From: Halieaceae bacterium MED-G27
Lineage (GTDB): Bacteria > Pseudomonadota > Gammaproteobacteria > Pseudomonadales > Halieaceae
DNA length: 64,000 nucleotides
NCBI GenBank assembly: GCA_002456975.1
Contig: NTKA01000001.1
Location: 59,520-123,519, forward strand
Direction: 5' to 3'
Part shown: in pieces, positions 49,642 through 59,849 of the stretch
Position numbering within the stretch: the stretch's first letter is position 1
Layout: each line of letters opens with the position of its first letter
Made by a program: the position numbers and the translations under genes
The notes under the pieces: model-generated
The model's database searches: none
Seen by the model: only the letters and a program-made list of their open reading frames with translations
What the model was told of the DNA's origin: nothing

Positions 49642-50508
49642 CTACTGATCGTCATTCTTTCGGTTCAGGAGATGCTGATACAGAGCCTTAGCGTTCAGCT
49701 CGTAAGCTTGAGCCACCAACTGTGACGCGCGCTTGGGTGGCAACTCCAGAGACAAGGCCTCTAATAATTGCAACGCTCTCGGATCTGCTGGCGACTCGGT
49801 CTTTTTTGAATGCGGGGCGATAAGCACTACGATCTCACCTTTTTGCTGATTCGGATCACTGGCCACCCAGTGAGTGAGATTTGCTAGACGATCTCGCCGA
49901 ATGGTCTCGTAAGTCTTGGTCAACTCTCTTGCTAAGACCGCCTCGCGCTCGCCACCGAATACACCCTGAGAGTCTTCCAACAGGGCAACGATACGATGCG
50001 GCGCCTCATAAAGTATCAATGTGGCCTCGATATCGCTTAACTCTAGAAGACGCTTTCGACGTGCGGCCGACTTAGCTGGCATAAAGCCTGCAAAATAAAA
50101 GGCATGGGTAGGCAACCCCGCAACACTCAGCGCGGTGATAGCAGCGCACGCGCCGGGTAATGCTGACACTGGCAAATCCGCAGCGTGGGCAGCCTGAACC
50201 AAATCATAGCCTGGATCCGACACCAGGGGCGTACCCGCATCGCTTATTAATGCAACCACCTGCCCTGCGATGATTCTCTCTACTAATCCAGCAATGACGC
50301 CGTCACCACTGTGCTCATGAAAAGATACAAGGGGCGTCGCGATGTCATAATGCGACAATAGACGCCGCGAGTGTCGAGTATCCTCAGCGGCGATAACGTC
50401 AGCCGACCTTAGGACATCAAGCGCACGAAGCGTCACATCCTCGAGGTTACCGATTGGGGTCGGGACTATATAAAGGCCTGCTTTCAAATTCTGCTCCAAG
50501 CCGTACAA
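49642..50508 (-). CDS. rsmI: 16S rRNA (cytidine1402-2'-O)-methyltransferase RsmI
   Basis: 288 aa; GLYIVPTPIGNLEDVTLRALDVLRSADVIAAEDTRHSRRLL, ALISDAGTPLVSDPGYDLV. Confidence 0.97.
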   Translation of the reverse strand: MYGLEQNLKAGLYIVPTPIGNLEDVTLRALDVLRSADVIAAEDTRHSRRLLSHYDIATPLVSFHEHSGDGVIAGLVERIIAGQVVALISDAGTPLVSDPGYDLVQAAHAADLPVSALPGACAAITALSVAGLPTHAFYFAGFMPAKSAARRKRLLELSDIEATLILYEAPHRIVALLEDSQGVFGGEREAVLARELTKTYETIRRDRLANLTHWVASDPNQQKGEIVVLIAPHSKKTESPADPRALQLLEALSLELPPKRASQLVAQAYELNAKALYQHLLNRKNDDQ

Positions 50509-50525
50509 TCGAAGGTTACGGAATC

Positions 50526-52304
50526 GTGAATGATCACATGCACATTTATAGTCTCACTAATCCGCGCTCGCCGCACCGAACACTAGCAGCGTTCTCGCTA
50601 GCGAGCCTGTTATTCGGCTGCGCTACGACCCCGCCACCAGCCACCAGTCCAACTAGTATCGCTCAAACTCCGTCCGTATCGACCACACTCATCACGGAAG
50701 TAGAAAAACGTGGTGGTGCTCCAGAGAATGAGACTCTGGACCCCGTCATCATTGATTGGATAGGCACAATAGCTAGCGATTACGGTTGGTTGTTCGCACT
50801 GGGTGAACTCGGTGGGCTCGACGAGAAAACCGTCAACGACAGCACGCGAGACTTTGTAGCATCACAACTCGCCTGGCTGAGCGGAGATCTTGAAACCTCC
50901 GCCGACCTAATCAACCGTTTAGCGGTAACCGATCCACAGTCGGTGGCCTTAGTGATACGTGAAAAGCAACGAAAGCTCACACAGTCGGGCGACTTCCTCG
51001 GTGCGGCAAAACTCGCAGTAAACCGAGATACCCAGGGAGACCCAGCACTCGCGAGTTCAGGGACCGAGATTTTTGAACTTCTGTCCAATGCATCTCGATC
51101 GCAGTTAGAAGCTGCTACCCGTCGCGCCGCCCCTGAAAGCTTTTGGCACGGATGGCTCACACTCAATCTTGCCTATCGCGAAGGCAAACCTGCTGTAAGA
51201 ACGTGGCTGAACAAGAACCGAAACCACCCAGCCAATCAAGTAGCGCTGCCCGCTGGACTATCCCGCTGGTTGAATGAGCGACCACCCGCCCGGATAGCAG
51301 TCCTGCTACCCTTGTCTGGACGATTGAAGTCGGCCAGTGAAGAAACGCTTAACGGCATCGTACACGGCATCTACTCTCACTACCGAGCAGACGCTGAACG
51401 ACCCGATCTCATTACTATCGATACCGAGCTACTAGTCAATGGAGGCAATGCCTATCAGCTGGCAGTCGAATCGGGCGCAGACTTCGTCATTGGCCCTCTA
51501 ATCAAGTCCCGCGTTTCTGAGGTCGCCGCACTTCCTGAACTACCGATCCCGGTGCTTGCATTAAATCGCGCAGAATCACCACAAGCGGGCGACGCAAAAA
51601 CCAACCTACTGAGCCTGAGCCTTGCACCAGAGGACGAAGCCGCTCAAATTTCAGCACTCGCCTGGGGTAAAGGCCTGCGGTCTCCACTCATCATCGCGGA
51701 ATCCGGGCTGTGGGGCGCCCGGATGACAGATGCAGTCTCGACCACCTGGCAAAGACTCGGCGGCAGCAACCCTCAGAGCACTGCGCTTAACCCGGAGGTT
51801 GAAGACAACCAAATTGTTGCTAATGAAACAGGTACCGCCAGCAGTATCACCCGCATCCGCGCAATGGAGCGGGCTTTCGACGCACCCGTGGATACCCAAC
51901 CTAGGAAGCGAGACGATATCGATAGCATTTTTATCCTCATCGACTCCACAGAAAAAGCGAGAGAGCTGCGTCCACTTCTCAAGTTTAATTACGCCGGAGA
52001 TCTACCGGTGTTTGCGCCATCATCGATCTACCAAGTGCAATCTGGCGTCAATAACCGGGATCTCGATGGGGTTAACTTTGTTTTAGCACCCGGCCTCATG
52101 GGGACAGAAGGCAATCAAACGCAGCTATTCTTACTAGGGTTGGATGCCGCCCAATTTGTCAGTCATTTCAATCAGGCATTAACCACCCCTGCTACTGTCA
52201 TGCACGGCGAAACCGGTAGCCTGGCGCATGATTTGCGCGGTAATGTCTTACGACGATTGAATCCCGTGGTTTTTGCTAGAGGCCGAGTTCAAGCCAGTCG
52301 CTAA
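50526..52304 (+). CDS. lpoA: Penicillin-binding protein activator LpoA-like lipoprotein
   Basis: Lipobox SLLFGC; IAVLLPLSGRLKSASEETLNGIVHGIYSH periplasmic-binding-protein-like C-terminal domain; synteny rsmI/lpoA/yraN/diaA. Start GTG 50526 or ATG 50538. Confidence 0.88.
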   Translation: MNDHMHIYSLTNPRSPHRTLAAFSLASLLFGCATTPPPATSPTSIAQTPSVSTTLITEVEKRGGAPENETLDPVIIDWIGTIASDYGWLFALGELGGLDEKTVNDSTRDFVASQLAWLSGDLETSADLINRLAVTDPQSVALVIREKQRKLTQSGDFLGAAKLAVNRDTQGDPALASSGTEIFELLSNASRSQLEAATRRAAPESFWHGWLTLNLAYREGKPAVRTWLNKNRNHPANQVALPAGLSRWLNERPPARIAVLLPLSGRLKSASEETLNGIVHGIYSHYRADAERPDLITIDTELLVNGGNAYQLAVESGADFVIGPLIKSRVSEVAALPELPIPVLALNRAESPQAGDAKTNLLSLSLAPEDEAAQISALAWGKGLRSPLIIAESGLWGARMTDAVSTTWQRLGGSNPQSTALNPEVEDNQIVANETGTASSITRIRAMERAFDAPVDTQPRKRDDIDSIFILIDSTEKARELRPLLKFNYAGDLPVFAPSSIYQVQSGVNNRDLDGVNFVLAPGLMGTEGNQTQLFLLGLDAAQFVSHFNQALTTPATVMHGETGSLAHDLRGNVLRRLNPVVFARGRVQASR

Positions 52305-52331
52305 TAATAAGCCCCTAAACGAGGCAATCAT

Positions 52332-52685
52332 GTGAATCAGGGCGGGAAAAATGGCGAACGACGCGCGGTAAAGTTCCTGCTTAGTCACGGCCACAGCATC
52401 GTAGAGCGCAACTTTTCTTGTCGCTATGGTGAAATCGATATCATCAGTTTTGACGGCGGAGTTGTCTTTTCCGAAGTAAAGATGCGCTCCGTCGGCTCTT
52501 ATGGTGGCGCCTCGGAAGCAGTGACCAAAACCAAACAGCGAAAAATACTGAAAACAGCTAGGCTGCTCATTCAACAAAAACCTGAATATGGGTTATACGA
52601 CTGTCGATTCGATGTCATTGCCATAGAGCGGGAAAACCGGGACATTAGAATTACATGGATCAAGAGCGCATTCGTCGATAGCTAG
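52332..52685 (+). CDS. yraN: YraN/UPF0102 family putative endonuclease
   Basis: 117 aa; NGERRAVKFLLSHGHSIVERNFSCRYGEIDIISFDGGVVFSEVKMR; synteny. Confidence 0.93.
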   Translation: MNQGGKNGERRAVKFLLSHGHSIVERNFSCRYGEIDIISFDGGVVFSEVKMRSVGSYGGASEAVTKTKQRKILKTARLLIQQKPEYGLYDCRFDVIAIERENRDIRITWIKSAFVDS

Positions 52686-52694
52686 CAGACTATT

Positions 52695-53243
52695 ATGAAT
52701 AGCTACCAACAGATAACCCGATTGTTTCAGCAACACCTTGAAACACTCAGTCTTTCAGTCGATGAACTTGCCGATGCTATCGAGGTGATAGCGACCGCCA
52801 TCGTACAGACGAGCTTCGCCGAAAAGAAAGTATTTGTCGTGGGTCTGGGGTTTGATGGTATCTCAGCGCAATCACTTATTCATTCATTGGAAGCAGGGCT
52901 TGAGCGCGACCGTCCTGCCCTGCCCTGCATCGGTGTTAGTGATCTGCATCACGGCAGTCGTGGCTCAGCAATTCAATGGGCCTGCAACCGACTTAGAGCC
53001 TTGGGACAGCCAGCTGACATTGTTGTGGTATTCGGGCAGCAGTTAACGACCGAAGACCGTGACCTAATAGCCAAAGCCGCAACGCAACGTGATATGACAG
53101 CGTTATGGGTGCCGAACGAGGGCGGCACTGATTCCATAATGACAATGACAACTGCAGCACAGGCTCAGCAACAGATGACGGCCCTCGCTATCGGCTATCT
53201 AGTTGATGTATTGGCTTTTGGACCCATATCGAACGAGGCCTGA
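52695..53243 (+). CDS. SIS-domain protein, DiaA-like
   Basis: 182 aa; KKVFVVGLGFDGISAQSLIHSLEAGLERDRPALPCIGVSD; follows yraN as in the E. coli lpoA-yraN-diaA order. Confidence 0.75.
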   Translation: MNSYQQITRLFQQHLETLSLSVDELADAIEVIATAIVQTSFAEKKVFVVGLGFDGISAQSLIHSLEAGLERDRPALPCIGVSDLHHGSRGSAIQWACNRLRALGQPADIVVVFGQQLTTEDRDLIAKAATQRDMTALWVPNEGGTDSIMTMTTAAQAQQQMTALAIGYLVDVLAFGPISNEA

Positions 53244-53636
53244 CTACTTTACCAACCGCAACGACGGACGGGAGCTCGATGGCGGCGGCGGATCGGTCTC
53301 CGGTGGGTCGGGATCAAAGTTGAGATCAGACTCCTCATCAAAGATCATCCCCTGCCCGTTTTCTCTCGCGTAAATTCCAATGACACCTGCCACCGGCACC
53401 ATAATGTCCACCGGCACACCACCGAATCGACCTGAGAAGCTGACAGTCTCATTACCCAACTGGAGATTAACGACAGCGGAAGGCGACACGTTCAGTACAA
53501 TCTGACCATCAGTGACATAATCCTGCGGAACTTCTATGCCCTCTAACTCAGCATCTACCAGCAGGTGAGGAGTACAATTATTATCTACGATCCAATCATA
53601 GATCGCTCGGATGACATAAGGCTTACTCGGTGTCAC
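53244..53636 (-). CDS. sspB: ClpXP adaptor SspB
   Basis: 130 aa; KPYVIRAIYDWIVDNNCTPHLLVDA, ARFGG-like SFSGRFGGVPVDIMVPVAGVIGIYARENGQGM, C-terminal SLRLVK ClpX-binding tail. Confidence 0.95.
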   Translation of the reverse strand: MTPSKPYVIRAIYDWIVDNNCTPHLLVDAELEGIEVPQDYVTDGQIVLNVSPSAVVNLQLGNETVSFSGRFGGVPVDIMVPVAGVIGIYARENGQGMIFDEESDLNFDPDPPETDPPPPSSSRPSLRLVK

Positions 53637-53654
53637 AGCAGCCGTCTCGGAATG

Positions 53655-54308
53655 CTAGGCGCGCATCTCGCGCTCTTGAATAGACAAGCCTTCCTGAAAA
53701 GCCTCTCGACTAAACAATGTATCCATGTAGTTGAAGAGCGGTTTAGTCTGCTTAGTCAGCTTGATATCGACATCCAGCACCGGCAAACGCCATAAAATGG
53801 GAGCAATGCAGCAATCGACCAAAGTGAACTCTTCACTCATGAAGAACGGCTTTTCAGCAAAAATAGGTGCCAAGGCTGTCAGGCTTTCACGAAGATCGCG
53901 CTTAGCTTCAGCAGCGGCGGCAGCGTCACCACCTGACTGAATAGTGTCCACAAGTACACACCAGTCTTTCTCCACGCGATACATAAAGAGGCGGCTCTCT
54001 GCGCGCGCCACGGGGTACACGGGGAGTAATGGTGGATGAGGAAATCGCTCATCTAGGTATTCCATCATTACTTTTGACTCGTACAGCACGAGATCACGGT
54101 CGACCATGGTGGGGACTGATTGGTATGGATTGAGCTCCCCAAGTTCTGGAGACATCACACCCTCTTCGCACTCGATTAAATCAACAGTCACGCCCTTTTC
54201 CGAGAGCACAATGCGCACTCTGTGGCTGTAGTGGCTGCTGCTATCTGAGAACAAGGTCATTGAGGAACGTTTTGACACGATCCCAGACGCATCGTCGGCT
54301 AACTTCAT
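53655..54308 (-). CDS. sspA: Stringent starvation protein A (GST-fold)
   Basis: 217 aa; MTLFSDSSSHYSHRVRIVLSEKGVTVDLIEC, LNPYQSVPTMVDRDLVLYESKVMMEYLDERFPHPPLLPVYPVARA; start may be 54260. Confidence 0.95.
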   Translation of the reverse strand: MKLADDASGIVSKRSSMTLFSDSSSHYSHRVRIVLSEKGVTVDLIECEEGVMSPELGELNPYQSVPTMVDRDLVLYESKVMMEYLDERFPHPPLLPVYPVARAESRLFMYRVEKDWCVLVDTIQSGGDAAAAAEAKRDLRESLTALAPIFAEKPFFMSEEFTLVDCCIAPILWRLPVLDVDIKLTKQTKPLFNYMDTLFSREAFQEGLSIQEREMRA

Positions 54309-54330
54309 GCGCTACTCCGGCACTGGTGGT

Positions 54331-54362
54331 AAAAAACAAGCGGGTTGCACTTGCAACCCGCT
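54331..54362 (-). terminator. Rho-independent terminator after petBC fusion gene
   Basis: Minus strand AGCGGGTTGC-AAGT-GCAACCCGCT then TTGTTTTTT; perfect 10-bp stem between the fused cytochrome gene and sspA. Confidence 0.88.
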
Positions 54363-54383
54363 GATTATGCCTAGCTAGACAGC

Positions 54384-56390
54384 TTAGTGCACGTCTTTCC
54401 AGTATTCGCGATTGAGCGCCCAGGCCGCAATGAAAAAGATCGCAAGGAACATCATGACGCGATATCCGATTTCGATACGCTGCTGCTTGTAAGGCTCAGC
54501 AGTGTAGGCGAGGAAATTAACCAAGTCATACATCGCCGAATCGAACTCCGGCGTGGTCATTAAGCCTGCCGCGGCCACCTCGAGCGAGTCACAGCTGCCC
54601 ATATCGTGGTGATCATCGTCGGCGTGACCACCCTTCATGCACTGTGGCAAACCCTGAAGCTCCATGAGCACGTGTGGCATACCGACATCTTTGAACACCA
54701 GGTTGTTAACACCATACGGACGCGAATCATCTTGATAAAACGTTCTTAGGTACGTATAGAGCCACTCCGGCTGGCGCGCTCTTGATATTAGCGTTAAATC
54801 GGGAGGGGTCGCACCAAACCAGACTTTGGCTGTCGCTTTGTCCATGGAGTTATCCATCAGAGATCCGATCTTCTGGTCTGGATCGAACATTAGATTTTCC
54901 CGATACAGATCCTCTGGGATCCCTAAGTCTTTAGCTACACGGTTGTGCCGCGAATACTGTAATGAGTGGCAACCGCTGCAATAATTTGTATAGAGAGCGG
55001 CACCGTGCTGCAACGACGCCTGGTCGGAGGCATCTGCCGTGAACTCATCGCACGGGATTGTTCCACAGTCATAAGCCGATTCTGCACCGACCGCCTTGAG
55101 GGGCAACCACGTCAGCACCGCGACCACGGCAAGCGTAGCCATACTCTTACCAAGCCCCATTCCGCCATCCATGGTAATCCGGTCTGGCACCTCTGAGGTC
55201 TTATCCCAAGTAGACCACCAGTACATCCCTAGGAAAAACGCAAAGTAGTAGACAGTGCAGATCTGTGCCAACAATGTACGGTTCTCGGTTGGCGCCTTAA
55301 CACCTAGCACTCCGAGGATGATAAAGGAGACGACAAAACCCAACAGCATCACGCGATTCAAAGTACCGCGATAGCGCCAAGATCGAACAGGGTTTCTGTC
55401 TAACCAAGGCAGTGCAAAGGGAATAGCTACCGAAGCCGCAAAGGCTACGAAGCCCCAGAACTTGTCTGGCACAGCACGCAGCACCGAGTAATAAGGCGTG
55501 AAGTACCATACAGGTGCAATGTGCTCTGGCGTTTTTAAAGCATTCGCTTCTTCGAAATTGGCGAACTCGAGGAAGTAACCGCCCATCTCGGGTGCGAAGA
55601 AAATAATGCCGCAGAAGAAAAACATGAACACCGCAATGCCCTGCACATCATGTACTGAGTAATAAGGGTGGAACTTAATGCCGTCTAGCGGAACCCCGTT
55701 CTCGTCTTTGTGCTTTTTGATTTCAACGCCGTCTGGGTTGTTAGAGCCGACTTCGTGGAGTGCGAGAATGTGAAGCACTACCAAAGCGAGTAGGACAATT
55801 GGAAGTGCTACGACATGCAGGGCAAAGAAGCGGTTCAACGTAATCCCGGATAACAGGTAGTCACCGCGAATCCAAGTCACAATATCTTCACCAACAACGG
55901 GGATCGCGCCAAACAACGAAATGATGACCTGCGCGCCCCAATAGGACATTTGGCCCCACGGCAATACATACCCCACAAAAGCCTCGGCCATGAGAACAAC
56001 AAAGATCAGCATACCGAAGATCCAGATCAGCTCACGAGGCTTCTGGTATGAGCCGTACATCAGCGCACGCATCATGTGCATGTAAACGACGATAAAGAAA
56101 GCTGATGCACCGGTAGAGTGCATGTAACGGAGCAACCAGCCGTATTCGACATCGCGCATGATGTACTCGACCGAAGCAAACGCCTCTTCCGCGTTCGGGG
56201 TGTAGCTCATAGTGAGCCAAATCCCGGTCAGCAACTGATTGACCAGAACCAGAAGCGAAAACACACCGAAGAAATACCATAGATTGAAGTTTTTGGGGGC
56301 GTAGTACTCACCCATGTGGGTATTCCACGCACGGGTGATTGGCAGACGCGCATCAACCCATGAGACTAAACCGGTCAAAGCCTTTTCCAT
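54384..56390 (-). CDS. Fused cytochrome b / cytochrome c1 of the bc1 complex
   Basis: 668 aa continuous ORF: cytochrome b (YMHSTGASAFFIVVYMHMMRALMYGSY, FVGYVLPWGQMSYWGAQVI, PEHIAPVWYFTPYYSVLRAVPDKFWG) followed by a signal-like TM (MATLAVVAVLTWLPLKAVGAES) and cytochrome c1 (YTNYCSGCHSLQYSRHNR ... MPHVLMELQG ... C-terminal TM). Confidence 0.95.
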   Translation of the reverse strand: MEKALTGLVSWVDARLPITRAWNTHMGEYYAPKNFNLWYFFGVFSLLVLVNQLLTGIWLTMSYTPNAEEAFASVEYIMRDVEYGWLLRYMHSTGASAFFIVVYMHMMRALMYGSYQKPRELIWIFGMLIFVVLMAEAFVGYVLPWGQMSYWGAQVIISLFGAIPVVGEDIVTWIRGDYLLSGITLNRFFALHVVALPIVLLALVVLHILALHEVGSNNPDGVEIKKHKDENGVPLDGIKFHPYYSVHDVQGIAVFMFFFCGIIFFAPEMGGYFLEFANFEEANALKTPEHIAPVWYFTPYYSVLRAVPDKFWGFVAFAASVAIPFALPWLDRNPVRSWRYRGTLNRVMLLGFVVSFIILGVLGVKAPTENRTLLAQICTVYYFAFFLGMYWWSTWDKTSEVPDRITMDGGMGLGKSMATLAVVAVLTWLPLKAVGAESAYDCGTIPCDEFTADASDQASLQHGAALYTNYCSGCHSLQYSRHNRVAKDLGIPEDLYRENLMFDPDQKIGSLMDNSMDKATAKVWFGATPPDLTLISRARQPEWLYTYLRTFYQDDSRPYGVNNLVFKDVGMPHVLMELQGLPQCMKGGHADDDHHDMGSCDSLEVAAAGLMTTPEFDSAMYDLVNFLAYTAEPYKQQRIEIGYRVMMFLAIFFIAAWALNREYWKDVH

Positions 56391-56391
56391 T

Positions 56392-57018
56392 TTACGCTAC
56401 CTCCGAGTCAACGCCGATAACCAGCACGTTATCGCCTTCAAAAGAATATGGGGGAACAGTCAGATTGGCACTTGCGGGCACACCCTTGTAAACACGCCCT
56501 GCTAGATCGAACTTAGATCCATGGCAAGGGCAGAAAAAGCCACCTAGCCATTGATCGCCACCGAGATCCGCTGCGCCCACTTCGGGTCTGAACTTGGGTG
56601 CACAACCTAGATGCGTGCACAGCCCTACGACGACCAGATATTCGTCATTGAGCGAACGCAATGCGCCCTGGATGTACTCGGGCTGGTCGGCGCCGTCTGA
56701 GTTGGGATCTTTGAGATCGCCGTCTAGCGAAGGTAGACCAGCAACTTGGTCGGTCGTCCGACGCAACACGTACACGGGCTTGCCGCGCCACTCAACGACC
56801 ACCATCTGACCGGGCTCGATCTTACTGATATCAGCCTTTACCGGGGCTCCCGCTGCCTTGGCTTTCTCCGACGGGTTCCAAGACGCCATAAAAGGAACAG
56901 CCACGCCGACCATCCCCACTGCACTTACGCCTGTTGTCGCTGCTGTCAGGAACCGACGACGCGTCTGATCTGACGCGCGCTCTTGCTCAGCCACTGGGCT
57001 TGCTTCTGCTTCGCTCAT
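56392..57018 (-). CDS. petA: Ubiquinol-cytochrome c reductase Rieske iron-sulfur subunit
   Basis: 208 aa; Tat-like TRRRFLTAATTGVSAVG; CTHLGCAPKF...FFCPCHGSKFDLAGRVYKGVPA. Confidence 0.97.
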   Translation of the reverse strand: MSEAEASPVAEQERASDQTRRRFLTAATTGVSAVGMVGVAVPFMASWNPSEKAKAAGAPVKADISKIEPGQMVVVEWRGKPVYVLRRTTDQVAGLPSLDGDLKDPNSDGADQPEYIQGALRSLNDEYLVVVGLCTHLGCAPKFRPEVGAADLGGDQWLGGFFCPCHGSKFDLAGRVYKGVPASANLTVPPYSFEGDNVLVIGVDSEVA

Positions 57019-57203
57019 CTGGATCTTCTCCGAGTATCTCTGTTATTGACCGGTTTACGCGCCATCGACGCCACTGGCCGTTGTTAAAGCCGCGAAAGTT
57101 TAATCATCGACGACAGGCACAGCAACTAACCGCGAATCAAATTTGATTCGCAGGTAGGGTAAACGTGTTCAGTATTTTGACAGCCAGTATTTGAGCGGTG
57201 AAA

Positions 57204-57596
57204 TTATCGCTTGGAGAACTGTGGACGACGTCTCGCTTTGCGCAGACCGACCTTCTTCCGCTCAACTTCGCGGGCATCGCGAGTCACAAATCCTGCGCTT
57301 CGCAGCACACTGCGCAGCGACTCGTCGTATTCGAGGAGTGCGCGAGTCAGGCCGTGACGAATAGCGCCTGCCTGGCCGAAGCTTCCACCACCAGCGACCG
57401 TGATGTTGGCGTCAAACTTCTCAACCGTCTCAGTTAACTCAAGCGGTTGCCGAACAATCATTCTCGCGACCTCTCGACCGAAATACTCGTCGATGCCCCG
57501 ACCATTGATCGTGATAGCACCGCTGCCGCCCTTGAGAAACACGCGCGCCGTTGAAGTTTTGCGTCGCCCTGTGCCGTAGTACTGTACCGCTGCCAT
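57204..57596 (-). CDS. rpsI: 30S ribosomal protein S9
   Basis: 130 aa; [29 protein letters not shown] ... C-terminal [17 protein letters not shown]. Confidence 0.99.
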   Translation of the reverse strand: MAAVQYYGTGRRKTSTARVFLKGGSGAITINGRGIDEYFGREVARMIVRQPLELTETVEKFDANITVAGGGSFGQAGAIRHGLTRALLEYDESLRSVLRSAGFVTRDAREVERKKVGLRKARRRPQFSKR

Positions 57597-57605
57597 AGTA
57601 ATTCC

Positions 57606-58034
57606 TTAGATTGCCAGCGCTTCAGGCTGCTGTGCTTCGTGAGGATGCTCCGGTCCTGCATAGACCTTGAGCTTTTTGAACATTGCTCGCCCGAGCGGGT
57701 TGCGAGGCAGCATACCTTTCACGGCTCGCTGCAGAACACGCTCTGGGGCTCTGTCGATCAATTTATCAAATGAATAAGACTTGAGGCCTCCCGGATAACC
57801 GGTGTGATGGTGATACATCTTGTCGCTTGACTTGGCACCGGTGACGCGAATCTTCTCGCAATTCACCACAACAATATAATCGCCCATATCCATGTGGGGT
57901 GTGTACTCGGGCTTGTGCTTGCCGCGAAGGCGATGAGCGATTTCAGTCGCCAATCGGCCAAGTGTCTTGTCTTCTGCGTCAACGACGAACCAGTCATGCT
58001 GGATGTCGGATGCCTTGGCACTATATGTTTTCAT
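57606..58034 (-). CDS. rplM: 50S ribosomal protein L13
   Basis: 142 aa; [49 protein letters not shown]. Confidence 0.99.
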   Translation of the reverse strand: MKTYSAKASDIQHDWFVVDAEDKTLGRLATEIAHRLRGKHKPEYTPHMDMGDYIVVVNCEKIRVTGAKSSDKMYHHHTGYPGGLKSYSFDKLIDRAPERVLQRAVKGMLPRNPLGRAMFKKLKVYAGPEHPHEAQQPEALAI

Positions 58035-58114
58035 TCACTTAACTCAATAAGGCCATAAATAAAGGAGCGCGGAGATTACAGTACCGGGCCTGCGCTTTCA
58101 ATAGCTGAAAGACG

Positions 58115-59203
58115 CTATGGGCGATGTTCTCTTGCTAAGTAATCTTCCGACTGCATCTCAATCAAACGAGACAGCGTTCGCTGGAATTCAAAGGCGAGCT
58201 TGCGCCCGATATATAACGCGTCCATTGGGGCATCAGCAGCTAAGATTAGTTTGATATTGCGATCATAGAATTCGTCCACCATGGTGATAAATCGCCGAGC
58301 ACCGTCCTCCATCGACCCATCCATTTGTGGCAGCTCATCGATAAGCACCGCACTGTATTCTTTTGCGATTTGCGTGTAGTCGCTGGCGCTTCTCGACTGA
58401 AAACACAACACGTCGAACCCGCAATATAAAACCCCTTCAACCGCGCCCTTAACGCGGAGTGACCTTTTGTTAATCTCTATGTCACCCATCTCCGCCTTCT
58501 TGCCGCTGGTCAGGTCGCTAAAAATGCTATTCAGTCGATCGCTTGCATCACCATTGAGAGCGCAAAAATAAAGATCGGTTTGAGTCAATAATCGCAACCG
58601 ATAGTCGATGCCCGAATCCACATTCAGTACGTCTACATTAGCTTCAAGCGCCTTGATCGCGGGCATAAACTGCCCTCGTTGCAACCCATCCTTGTAAAGA
58701 TCCTGCGGCGGAATATTAGAGGTAGCGACCAGGGTAATGCCGCGATCAAATAACAATTGCATCAGGCCACCAAGTAGCATCGCGTCACCGATATCACTGA
58801 CGTAGAACTCGTCGAAGCATAATACATGGACCTCTTCAACCAGCTGATCTGCAATTACGGTGAGAGGATTTTTAACCCCAGCCAGTTTTGTAAGATCCTC
58901 ATGCACCCGCTGCATGAAGCGATTGAAATGCAGACGAGCCTTTTTCTCGATGGGTAAAGCATCGAAAAAAGCATCCATCAGATACGTTTTACCCCTGCCG
59001 ACGCCCCCCCACAAATAGAGGCCTGTAGTCGGCGGCAGCCGCCGGGTTCCGAATAGGCGCGCGCGCCAACTCCACGCTTGCTCCTGCCGCTCGACCACCC
59101 GGTAATAGAGCTGCTCCAAGGCTTCGACCGCCTGACGCTGCGCTGTATCAGGAAGAATCTGTTCGGCCTGCAAATCTCGTTCGTAGCGCTGAATCGGGGA
59201 CAT
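58115..59203 (-). CDS. zapE: Cell division ATPase ZapE (AFG1/LACE1 family)
   Basis: MSPIQRYERDLQAEQILPDTAQRQAVEALEQLY, GLYLWGGVGRGKTYLMDAFFDALP, LCFDEFYVSDIGDAMLLGGLM; internal ATG 59203 preferred over 59293. Confidence 0.95.
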   Translation of the reverse strand: MSPIQRYERDLQAEQILPDTAQRQAVEALEQLYYRVVERQEQAWSWRARLFGTRRLPPTTGLYLWGGVGRGKTYLMDAFFDALPIEKKARLHFNRFMQRVHEDLTKLAGVKNPLTVIADQLVEEVHVLCFDEFYVSDIGDAMLLGGLMQLLFDRGITLVATSNIPPQDLYKDGLQRGQFMPAIKALEANVDVLNVDSGIDYRLRLLTQTDLYFCALNGDASDRLNSIFSDLTSGKKAEMGDIEINKRSLRVKGAVEGVLYCGFDVLCFQSRSASDYTQIAKEYSAVLIDELPQMDGSMEDGARRFITMVDEFYDRNIKLILAADAPMDALYIGRKLAFEFQRTLSRLIEMQSEDYLAREHRP

Positions 59204-59364
59204 ATCGACTAAATTTCGTGAATTGATTGCAAATTTGAGACCGGATACGACGAACGCTCTGGCCTTAGCGGCGGTATACGACAATAATGCCATAAGAGTT
59301 CTTTCATTGACGTCGAGAACAACCGATCGAGAGATGATCGAAGTGCGCTCCCGCTGGAGAAATT

Positions 59365-59814
59365 ATGGATCAAGCCCTCAGTTTTATCGCTTATGCTGCA
59401 GCTGCGTCGCTACTCGTTGGCTTCGGGGTCGGATGGTGGGCTGCAAGCCAACGGAAGGACAACAGCGCTGACATCATCGAGTCCTTAAAAAAGGAGGTCG
59501 AAGCTGCGAAGGCCGCGCATCGCTCTTATGAGCAGTCTGTTACTGAGCATTTTGCTGGCACGGCTCAACTGCTCCATCGGATGCAAGACGATTATCGATC
59601 GATCTACAGCCACATCGCCTCCGGCGCCCAAACACTCTGCGACGGCGACCTCGGCGACCAATTAGCGCTTAACGAGCAACAGCGAAGCCATCAAAACTTT
59701 TTGGAGCCTGGTGAGCCCGCACCACCTCGCGACTACGCACCTAAGAAAAGTCCTGATGAGCGCGGTCAGCTAGCTGAGGATTTTGGCTTAGAGAAGTCCT
59801 ACGCTGACTCGTAG
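59365..59814 (+). CDS. YhcB/ZapG family (DUF1043) protein
   Basis: 149 aa; single N-terminal TM with coiled coil, GVGWWAASQRK..., HFAGTAQLLHRMQDDYRSIYSHIASGAQTLC; next to zapE as in E. coli. Confidence 0.85.
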   Translation: MDQALSFIAYAAAASLLVGFGVGWWAASQRKDNSADIIESLKKEVEAAKAAHRSYEQSVTEHFAGTAQLLHRMQDDYRSIYSHIASGAQTLCDGDLGDQLALNEQQRSHQNFLEPGEPAPPRDYAPKKSPDERGQLAEDFGLEKSYADS

Positions 59815-59849
59815 AGCATCACCATAGGCAATGGTGTCTCAGCAGTTGC

